A stretch of 64,000 bases of DNA from NCBI RefSeq assembly GCF_001700435.1, contig NZ_LYPC01000027.1:496380-560379 (forward strand), read 5' to 3'. The first letter of the stretch is position 1. Each line of letters begins with the position of its first letter. Under the pieces are notes generated by a model that was not told where the DNA came from, made no database searches, and saw only the letters and a list, made by a program, of their open reading frames with translations. Shown one piece after another: positions 58,462 through 64,000 of the stretch. The translations under genes and the position numbers were made by a program. This DNA comes from Paenibacillus pectinilyticus (GTDB taxonomy: Bacteria; Bacillota; Bacilli; Paenibacillales; NBRC-103111).

Positions 58462-59247
58462 TTGGAAAAACGGTATAAGAACAAAAATAAGCCTGAAGGG
58501 CAACTGAACAATGTAGAGGTTTTGCAAAACAGAAGTTCAAATTCCTCTCAAATACTTCAACTACAAAGAACGATTGGTAACCGAGCCGTGCAACAGTTAA
58601 TTCAAAAACGCAATGCGCTAGAAACAACAGAAAATGTTATTCAGCCAAAAAGATTGAAGTCGGACATTAAAAATATAGGAAGTGGTCACGCCGGACAATG
58701 GCACGATGGGGATCCAAATTTCCATGTGACGATTTATTCAGATGACAATGATTATAATCCTAGAGGTCATGAATTTGTTAGTGATAAATTTGCATCCGAA
58801 TTTCACGTAACCAAGTACAGCGGAACTACTGTATTAGGCAGAAGATTCTATGATATTGATAGCGGAGCTAAAATCGGTGCTGACCAAGGAACCGTGGATG
58901 ATTCTTTTAATGAATTAGCCGGAAAGTTCATGCTTCATATTAGTAATGCGAAGATTTACTCGGATAAGGAAGCGCAAACGTATGAGGATGTAATCACCTC
59001 GAAAGAGGACGAAGAGAAGCTAGGAATTGATCAAAAAGTAAAAGGAATTATTACCAAGTACATTTCAGAAAATGACTTTGATGTAAACAAACCAAGTGCA
59101 ATGATACATATCGGTAGGATTCGAAATATCATACGTGATCAAGTCAAAGGCCATGAAATAACCTCATCTAAGTTGGAGGAACTGGTTAAAACATATAAAG
59201 CTGAGCAGGTTAAAGAAGATGATGGGGAAGAAAGAAAAACCAAATAA
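58462..59247 (+). CDS. Orphan protein with eCIS/DUF4157-type IGN motif
   Basis: From TTG 58462 (GAGGTG 11 bases upstream) the protein has 261 residues; an in-frame ATG at 58366 would add 32 residues without a better site. Near the N-terminus, ILQLQRTIGNRAVQQLIQ matches the LQRxIGNxAVxxL signature that accompanies DUF4157-type proteins and cargo of extracellular contractile injection systems. The later part (HAGQWHDGDPNFHVTIYSDD, HVTKYSGTTVLGRRFYDIDS) is a possible effector domain I do not recognise; the C-terminus is charged and helical. The gene is A/T-rich compared with the neighbours. No injection-system genes are in the window. Transfer is likely. Confidence 0.68.
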   Translation: MEKRYKNKNKPEGQLNNVEVLQNRSSNSSQILQLQRTIGNRAVQQLIQKRNALETTENVIQPKRLKSDIKNIGSGHAGQWHDGDPNFHVTIYSDDNDYNPRGHEFVSDKFASEFHVTKYSGTTVLGRRFYDIDSGAKIGADQGTVDDSFNELAGKFMLHISNAKIYSDKEAQTYEDVITSKEDEEKLGIDQKVKGIITKYISENDFDVNKPSAMIHIGRIRNIIRDQVKGHEITSSKLEELVKTYKAEQVKEDDGEERKTK

Positions 59248-59290
59248 CTCGATGGTGCATGTGTAATCAAATGCCTAGTACTGCTAATTT

Positions 59291-59680
59291 TTATAGCTGT
59301 GATAACACATACCCCAGTAAACTACCAAGCACTAACCCACCTGTAACTTCAAGTCGCGTATGTCCCATACTTTCGCGTAATTTCTCGCCTTCCGGACGGA
59401 TGGTATTAATACGTTCAGCATGGCGGCCAACATGACGACGCAGTCCCATTGCATCGATGATGACGATAAAAGTGATCGCCGTTCCAAGGCCAAATAGTGC
59501 GCTTCCGAAGCCTTCGTCGAAACCGATCAGCATGGTGGTCGTTGTCAGAATTGTTGTGTGATTGCTAGGGAAACCACCATTGCCAATTCGTGCTTTGGCG
59601 TCTCCGTAACGAATGTGGTTAACTGCAAATTTGAATACTCCTGCTATTAACCAAGCAAGAAAAGGGGCTACAGCATACAT
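59291..59680 (-). CDS. Divergent PAP2 family protein (DUF212, YuiD-like)
   Basis: The 129-residue membrane protein matches the DUF212 family: FAVNHIRYGDAKARIGNGGF, FPSNHTT with the PAP2-like Ser-x-His, and MGHTRLEVTGG near the end. The family is thought to consist of membrane phosphatases of lipid-linked substrates. ATG 59680 follows AGGAGAG. It is the last gene in a four-gene minus-strand operon, five bases after the GT-C-like gene. In this context it may remove the 5-phosphate from a polyprenyl-phospho-pentose. Confidence 0.85.
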   Translation of the reverse strand: MYAVAPFLAWLIAGVFKFAVNHIRYGDAKARIGNGGFPSNHTTILTTTTMLIGFDEGFGSALFGLGTAITFIVIIDAMGLRRHVGRHAERINTIRPEGEKLRESMGHTRLEVTGGLVLGSLLGYVLSQL

Positions 59681-59685
59681 TGTTC

Positions 59686-61443
59686 TCACTCTCCTGTTCG
59701 TATGCAATATTGAGCTGGAGTAAAGGCAAATTGTACGGTGGAGCTGCAAAGCGCCTCTTTGTCCGCTAGCTTGTATGTAATTCCTCTTTCCGCCAAATGC
59801 ACGAGCGGAGAAATAAATCCTTGAGGGTCTATGCTCAATTGTTTGCCATAAAGCTCCGAAAACTGAGTTTTCACTAATTCGCTGTGCTCAACTTGCAGTA
59901 GAATGATGGAATCAGCGGTTTTAAACACACCTATTCCACAGACGATCAATACCAATATGGCAAGCATTTGAACAAGACGTCGGTGTGTTAACCAGCCTAC
60001 TGTCACTAGAAGAAGTGGCACAAGCCACAATTGTGGCACATATCGAGCCCACCAGGGCTCGGGATTGATGAACACGGTCGATAAGAGCGCTAAAATCAGT
60101 AAAGTTGAAAGAAGGCCAATTCTCCAACGCCAAATGAGGAGCATGACCCAGAGACATACAGACAGGATGAATATCCAAGGTGATAAGGGTCCGAATCCAT
60201 TCACACGGGTATCGACATTCACATTGCGATAGTCCTTCCAAGCTATCGGCCATAACTCAGCTGGAGTTGAGTGCATAGGCGTTACGGCATCTTCCGTTTT
60301 GGATGTATAGGAGATCAGAAACGTTTCTAGACGGTTTTTTCCAATGAAGTTATCCGGAGAGTTTAGGGTCATAATATCAATGGCATCTTTCCCAGCGAGT
60401 GGATAAAAAGGATGTCCATGTTTATATGTATTAACTACATAGGGATTCCAACCGAATAGAAGAATGCCGATAAATGCGCTTCCAAGAAAAACGAGTATGG
60501 CACGAGTAATGTGAGGGGATTTCCACATTTTTGCTTCGCCCGTTTTTAACTGAATAAGCATCATAGCTATGACAAGCCAACCGCAAATTAATCCGGCATA
60601 GGCAATGGCTGTGAATTTAATATTGACCAGAAGGACGATGGCCACGGCAGATTGGACAAGTACTCTACGTTCATGAGTTAATACGTAGTAAACACCCGTG
60701 CTAATTAACGTTAGCAAAAGACTTGCGATGAGACCGTCATTGTAGTTCGTAAACAATTGTACAATGGTTATCGGATTGCAAGCTGCACAAGCGGCTATAA
60801 GGATTACTAGAATGGTACGCAGGATATGCGTGATCCATGGTTTTCTACTTAATGTTTTCGTTCCGAAAGTGCTACAGATTTGTAATAATGCACCTAAGGT
60901 TGAGCAGAAGGCAGCGACCATAAGAATCAGATTAATAGCTTTGCCCGATTCCAAATGACCAGTTAACGTATAGATGGCCGCTGATAACAGCCAAGCTCCT
61001 TTCGGATAATCCTCGACCCATAGGGAATCTGAAAAATTAGTTTGATAGAGTGGGTTCCAGCCATTATGTATGCTAAATGCTGCTAGTTGATGATAACCTT
61101 GCCCATCGAAAGATGTATCGTAAATAGATCCAGCACAATAGATAGATACTAGAATCACCGCTCCGACAAGGAAAAGGTTTAACCAAAGAGAGCGCCAACG
61201 ATCAAACTTAGCGAATTTAATAAATAAAAGCAGCAAAATTGATAATAGGGCAAAGAAGGAGATTATGGTGATGGACTGAAAAGGTAGATGGACAAGAAGA
61301 ATGGTATAAGCGGCCATATACAAGATTCCAAGACTACCTATCAATCCTAACGAAACGTTGACTGCCCATTCCTCTAACCCTGTCATCAGGATACTTAAAG
61401 ATCGAACAGGTTCTTTGTATAATGCAGCGTTAGGATTTGGCAA
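59686..61443 (-). CDS. Polytopic membrane protein, GT-C glycosyltransferase-like
   Basis: The protein has about 585 residues and 12-13 hydrophobic segments. An early extracytoplasmic loop contains SIYDTSFDGQGYHQLAAFSI, with Asp residues placed as in the catalytic loop of GT-C glycosyltransferases that use polyprenyl-phosphate sugars. YPKGAWLLSAAIYTLTGHLE in the next loop also fits that class. The final 100 residues are soluble. TTG 61443 or TTG 61449, both overlapping the SMR gene, is the start; an ATG at 61386 lacks a site. Its operon partners suggest it transfers a lipid-linked pentose to a wall polymer. Acceptor unknown. Confidence 0.72.
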   Translation of the reverse strand: MPNPNAALYKEPVRSLSILMTGLEEWAVNVSLGLIGSLGILYMAAYTILLVHLPFQSITIISFFALLSILLLLFIKFAKFDRWRSLWLNLFLVGAVILVSIYCAGSIYDTSFDGQGYHQLAAFSIHNGWNPLYQTNFSDSLWVEDYPKGAWLLSAAIYTLTGHLESGKAINLILMVAAFCSTLGALLQICSTFGTKTLSRKPWITHILRTILVILIAACAACNPITIVQLFTNYNDGLIASLLLTLISTGVYYVLTHERRVLVQSAVAIVLLVNIKFTAIAYAGLICGWLVIAMMLIQLKTGEAKMWKSPHITRAILVFLGSAFIGILLFGWNPYVVNTYKHGHPFYPLAGKDAIDIMTLNSPDNFIGKNRLETFLISYTSKTEDAVTPMHSTPAELWPIAWKDYRNVNVDTRVNGFGPLSPWIFILSVCLWVMLLIWRWRIGLLSTLLILALLSTVFINPEPWWARYVPQLWLVPLLLVTVGWLTHRRLVQMLAILVLIVCGIGVFKTADSIILLQVEHSELVKTQFSELYGKQLSIDPQGFISPLVHLAERGITYKLADKEALCSSTVQFAFTPAQYCIRTGE

Positions 61444-61789
61444 GAACAATCACTCCCACCACGATGATCATTAAGCCGCTTATTTTTGCCAATGAAACGG
61501 TTTCTTTGAAAATGAGCACAGCAAGAATAAAAACAAGGATATAGCCAATCGCTACCATCGGATATGCTTGTGAAAGCGGGAGACGGGTCAACCCGAAAAT
61601 CCAAAAGATAGCGGATAAACCATAGCAAACCAGCCCCTCAATAATGAAAGGTTGTGTAAACATCATTAGCAGTTTTGTGAAAAGTGTCGTTGAAGCTGTT
61701 GTGTTCAATTTCGTAGCACCAAGCTTCATCAGAACTTGCCCGATCGCGCCGAGAACAATCGATGAAGAGACGAATATATAAGCTTGCAT
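61430..61789 (-). CDS. SMR/EamA-like small membrane transporter, flippase candidate
   Basis: The 119-residue protein has four hydrophobic helices (VSSSIVLGAIGQVLMKLG, GLVCYGLSAIFWIFGL, YPMVAIGYILVFILAVLIF and GLMIIVVGVIVLA), the size and arrangement of SMR proteins. The conserved Glu of drug-exporting EmrE in helix 1 is absent, and LPLSQAYPMVAIGYI resembles ArnE/ArnF-type flippase subunits. Between a prenyltransferase and a GT-C-like gene, flipping of a lipid-linked sugar is more likely than drug export. Gap to the prenyltransferase gene 23 bases; overlap with the next gene. Confidence 0.78.
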   Translation of the reverse strand: MQAYIFVSSSIVLGAIGQVLMKLGATKLNTTASTTLFTKLLMMFTQPFIIEGLVCYGLSAIFWIFGLTRLPLSQAYPMVAIGYILVFILAVLIFKETVSLAKISGLMIIVVGVIVLAKS

Positions 61790-61812
61790 CAGTCATGCTC
61801 CTCTCTAGATGA

Positions 61813-62727
61813 TCACCCAAACATCTGCAAAACGACGATAACTGTAATGCCGAAAAGCACAACGCAAGCCAAAATACCTTTATCTTCAAAAATAAGTGCA
61901 TCAGGCTTACCGCCTTTGCCAAGTACGTGTATTAAATACAAATAGCGGAAAATGCCGTAAATAACCAGCGGTATTGTCCACATCAAATAGATTGAATGAC
62001 CTGATAAAAACGTAAACATGGAATAACACATAATGGCCATCGTTGTTACGATCATTGACATTTGATTCAGCAACGGCTCTGAATAAGAATCGAGCACTTT
62101 GCGATGCGAGCCTTTGTTATTCTGCAGAAGTAGGAGTTCGTGCCGGCGCTTGCCAATCGCAAGAAACAAAGATAATAGAAACACGCAAAGTAGGAACCAC
62201 GGCGTGAATTTCGTGCCGACTACAACGCCTCCACAGATGGCGCGAATCACAAATCCCGAAGCAAGAATCATTAAATCAAGGATTACGATATGCTTAAGCC
62301 GAATGGAATAGGCGACATTCATGCCAAAGTAAATGAGAAGCAATAACATAAACAAGGGCTGCATCCTAAAAGCAATAATCATGGAACTTAGGAAGAGAAT
62401 AGCTCCAACAGTGAGCGCAACAACCGGATGTAACTGTCCTGAAGCCATAGGGCGTGTACGTTTTTCTGGATGCTGCCGATCAGCTTCTCGATCCATAAAA
62501 TCATTCAAAATATACACGCATCCCGAGACTAGACAAAAAAGGAGGAATGCACTGAAAGTAAGCTGTAGATTCATAAGATTTATTTTATCAATGGAAAAAA
62601 TCAAAGCGGCAAAGACAAGTGAGTTCTTGCTCCATTGTTTGGGGCGAAGCTGCAAAAACACTAGTTTCATATTTTCTAAGGTCGATGTTGAAGTTCGAAC
62701 AGGCAGTGTTTCTTGAGTGGGAAGCAT
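61813..62727 (-). CDS. UbiA-family prenyltransferase, polyprenyl-phosphate phosphoribosyltransferase-like
   Basis: The 304-residue membrane protein has seven to nine helices. RPKQWSKNSLVF at the start, NDFMDREADRQHPEKRTRP (first Asp-rich motif followed by HPxKRxRP) and GKRRHELLLL match the branch of UbiA that includes decaprenyl-phosphate phosphoribosyltransferase (Rv3806c type), which joins phosphoribose from PRPP to a polyprenyl phosphate. Quinone and heme prenyltransferases differ in these motifs. ATG 62727 is chosen as AAGGAG lies nine bases upstream; an earlier ATG at 62766 is in frame. First gene of the operon. Confidence 0.85.
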   Translation of the reverse strand: MLPTQETLPVRTSTSTLENMKLVFLQLRPKQWSKNSLVFAALIFSIDKINLMNLQLTFSAFLLFCLVSGCVYILNDFMDREADRQHPEKRTRPMASGQLHPVVALTVGAILFLSSMIIAFRMQPLFMLLLLIYFGMNVAYSIRLKHIVILDLMILASGFVIRAICGGVVVGTKFTPWFLLCVFLLSLFLAIGKRRHELLLLQNNKGSHRKVLDSYSEPLLNQMSMIVTTMAIMCYSMFTFLSGHSIYLMWTIPLVIYGIFRYLYLIHVLGKGGKPDALIFEDKGILACVVLFGITVIVVLQMFG

Positions 62728-62892
62728 GTTAATCAACTCCTTAGTAGGATTGGGATTATTTAACATTACTTCATAATTGTAATGCCAATATTAATTTTAG
62801 GATGAATAATAATATGGTTTTGTAAACGAAACTATAAATGATGGCAATAAACCACGAAATCAAATACGCAACACGAATGGAGGCATTTAATA

Positions 62893-63288
62893 ATGGAAAT
62901 TAAGAGAATTGGATCTCAACCTTCAGGCATAGGTTCGTCTGACTATTTTACCGGCACAGTTAGAATCGATCCATTGTTTGAAGCAGCCGAACCTGCACGC
63001 GTAGCTGGAGCCAGCGTTACGTTCGAGCCAGGTGCACGGACAGCATGGCATACACATCCACTGGGTCAAACGCTGATCGTAACGGCGGGCAAAGGACGGG
63101 TTCGACGCTGGGGAGGTCAGATCGAGGAGATTAGTCCTGGAGATGTGGTTTGGTTTCCGCCTGGCGAGAAGCACTGGCATGGGGCCTCGCCCACAACTGC
63201 TATGACACATATAGCCATTCAAGAACGTCTTGACGGCAAGGCAGTCGAATGGATGGAACAAGTCAGCGAGGATCAATACCAATCTTAA
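62893..63288 (+). CDS. Cupin-domain protein (ChrR/quercetinase-like)
   Basis: The 131-residue protein is a single cupin barrel with motif 1 ARTAWHTHPLGQTLIV (metal ligands His-x-His and Gln/His) and motif 2 PPGEKHWHGASP. Such proteins include carboxymuconolactone-linked cupins, mandelonitrile lyases and unknown dioxygenases. The GC content is higher than in the flanking operon. A terminator follows. Specific activity unknown. Confidence 0.88.
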   Translation: MEIKRIGSQPSGIGSSDYFTGTVRIDPLFEAAEPARVAGASVTFEPGARTAWHTHPLGQTLIVTAGKGRVRRWGGQIEEISPGDVVWFPPGEKHWHGASPTTAMTHIAIQERLDGKAVEWMEQVSEDQYQS

Positions 63289-63318
63289 GCAACGCGGGTA
63301 TGGCAAAAGTGTAGAATG

Positions 63319-63371
63319 AAAAACTGCACCTCAATTGTTAGTCTTAACTAACAACGAAGGTGCAGTTTTTT
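63319..63371 (+). terminator. Terminator after the cupin gene
   Basis: AAAAACTGCACCT pairs with AGGTGCAGTTTTT, with an inner GTTAGT/ACTAAC stem. A long T-run follows. Confidence 0.9.
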
Positions 63372-63420
63372 ATGTGGAATTTATGGGATTTTCCATCTAA
63401 CGTATGAACAAGTGAGAGGC

Positions 63421-63540
63421 TCAAACTGTTGTTTTCAGTTTATCAATCCATATCTTCAGATGAGGCGAATTTCGGCTTTTCATTTGGTACGCCAGGTACG
63501 GACCAGTGTGAGGGGCCAAATTTTTTGTTGCGGTGGTCAT
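63421..63540 (-). CDS. Small hypothetical protein, 39 residues
   Basis: On the minus strand ATG 63540 has GGAGGG six bases upstream, an excellent ribosome site. The peptide reads MTTATKNLAPHTGPYLAYQM then KSRNSPHLKIWIDKLKTTV: soluble, basic at the end, no membrane helix, no cysteine. I recognise no family. The overlapping plus-strand frame has no start signal. It may be a real small gene or the start of a truncated one. Confidence 0.5.
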   Translation of the reverse strand: MTTATKNLAPHTGPYLAYQMKSRNSPHLKIWIDKLKTTV

Positions 63541-63852
63541 GATGAGCCCTCCAATCAGTTTTACTTGTATTATTCACCTAATTTATCTAATAATGCATAT
63601 GTGACAGCAGGTGCAGATTGATGGTCTTACTTGATAAACAAGTTTCCGTCGACTTCTATGGGACATAACACACTGCATGATCGATGACAACAATTAAAAT
63701 GTGTTTCTCCATGTATTTGGCCTCCTGTATACTGATCTTCTAGTTACAGGTGTTATTGTACGGCCGTTATATAGATAAAACAAATTACGTTATTTGCGTA
63801 TACTTATAAAATAATTTATGAGAAAATACCTTCCTAAAGGAGGCATGTATGT
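63541..63852. other. Intergenic region with a possible 18-residue ORF
   Basis: On the minus strand ATG 63712, with AGGAGG nine bases upstream, opens an 18-codon frame (MEKHILIVVIDHAVCYVP) ending at 63656. It may be a remnant of a regulator or a tiny peptide gene. On the plus strand TTGCGT (63794-63799) and TATGAG (63817-63822), 17 bp apart, could be a weak promoter for the next gene. Confidence 0.4.
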
Positions 63853-64000
63853 ATGAAGTCTTATACCTCTGACCGAATAAAAATCCCTCCTGGGTTTTGG
63901 ACAGGATTACTTCAATTAGGGATAGCAGCCCACGATGTAGCTCGTAAAGCACGATTGCCACTCACAATAATTACGGAACCCGTAATCACCACCGCGCAAT
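63853..64000 (+). CDS. AraC-family regulator, N-terminal part (partial)
   Basis: ATG 63853 follows AAAGGAGG by nine bases; two nearby ATGs in other frames hit stops at once. The 49 visible residues (IPPGFWTGLLQLGIAAHDVA, RKARLPLTIITEPVITTAQ) resemble the start of AraC-type regulators with an N-terminal arabinose-binding-like or OruR-like domain. The DNA-binding domain would be beyond the window. Confidence 0.6.
   Translation, partial: MKSYTSDRIKIPPGFWTGLLQLGIAAHDVARKARLPLTIITEPVITTAQ

Noticed and set aside
63412..63621. A 69-codon plus-strand frame over the small minus-strand gene
   Set aside because: No start signal and no protein-like pattern; the opposite strand has a much better start.
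63656..63712. 18-residue minus-strand peptide with AGGAGG site as an independent gene
   Set aside because: Too short to support without conservation data; kept only as a remark.
1..64000. Transposases, integrases, rRNA and tRNA genes
   Set aside because: None was recognised on either strand by reading; a dedicated tRNA scan was not possible.

Overview
The window looks like a stretch of chromosome from a spore-forming member of the Bacillota, most likely Paenibacillus or a close relative. This is inferred from gene content and was not tested by any search. The pointers are strong AGGAGG-type ribosome binding sites, frequent TTG/GTG starts, YesM/YesN-type two-component systems beside sugar ABC transporters, a bacillithiol deacetylase pair (YojF/BshB2), two YjcZ-type sporulation peptides, and many AraC, LacI, MerR and TetR regulators. 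I see no rRNA, tRNA, transposase, CRISPR array or prophage.

Layout. 0-1.3 kb: end of queE, then queC (7-deazaguanine/queuosine precursor synthesis). 1.3-9.7 kb: a two-component system followed by an RND-type pump, a lipoprotein adaptor and a large secreted protein of unknown fold. 9.7-10.6 kb: two adjacent non-coding tandem-repeat arrays with 51- and 52-bp periods, rich in small hairpins. 10.6-20.3 kb: an AraC-controlled sugar isomerase/oxidoreductase pair, two MATE exporters, a MerR/TipA-type regulator with an amino-acid permease, a Rieske protein and a threonine-aldolase-like enzyme. 20.7-30.7 kb: a secreted beta-propeller glycoside-hydrolase-like enzyme and a sugar ABC system (binding protein, two permeases, YesM/YesN, second binding-protein paralogue; no ATPase). 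30.8-37.9 kb: a metallo-hydrolase, two divergent XRE regulators with shared operator half-sites, a Tet(X)-like monooxygenase, a third MATE exporter under a TetR repressor, an SGNH hydrolase and the YojF/BshB2 pair. 38-43.4 kb: a LacI-controlled cassette (FucU mutarotase, aldo/keto reductase, 900-residue UxaA-type dehydratase) that reads as an oxidative L-fucose (or L-galactose/D-arabinose) route. 43.5-48.5 kb: assorted small genes and a scar of gene fragments. 48.5-53.3 kb: CdaR regulator with glycerate kinase, hydroxypyruvate-reductase-like and FAD-oxidoreductase genes. 53.9-57.7 kb: divergent YcaO cyclodehydratase and ThiF-like maturation genes of a thiazole/oxazole-modified peptide (TOMM) system, with no recognisable precursor nearby. 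57.7-59.3 kb: two identical YjcZ peptides and an orphan protein with the IGN-type motif of eCIS/DUF4157-associated proteins. 59.3-62.7 kb: a compact four-gene membrane operon (UbiA prenyltransferase, SMR-like flippase candidate, GT-C-like membrane protein, DUF212/PAP2 phosphatase candidate). The window ends in a cupin gene, a small novel ORF and the start of an AraC-type regulator.

The most interesting places are the UbiA/SMR/GT-C/DUF212 operon, which could make and use a polyprenyl-phosphate-linked pentose; the precursor-less TOMM pair next to an eCIS-type orphan; the UxaA protein with an internal duplication in which one copy has lost its cysteines; the twin hairpin-repeat arrays; and the chimeric gene scar at 45.6-46.06 kb that shares its end with the XRE gene at 32.1 kb. 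All functional statements rest on reading motifs and context by eye.
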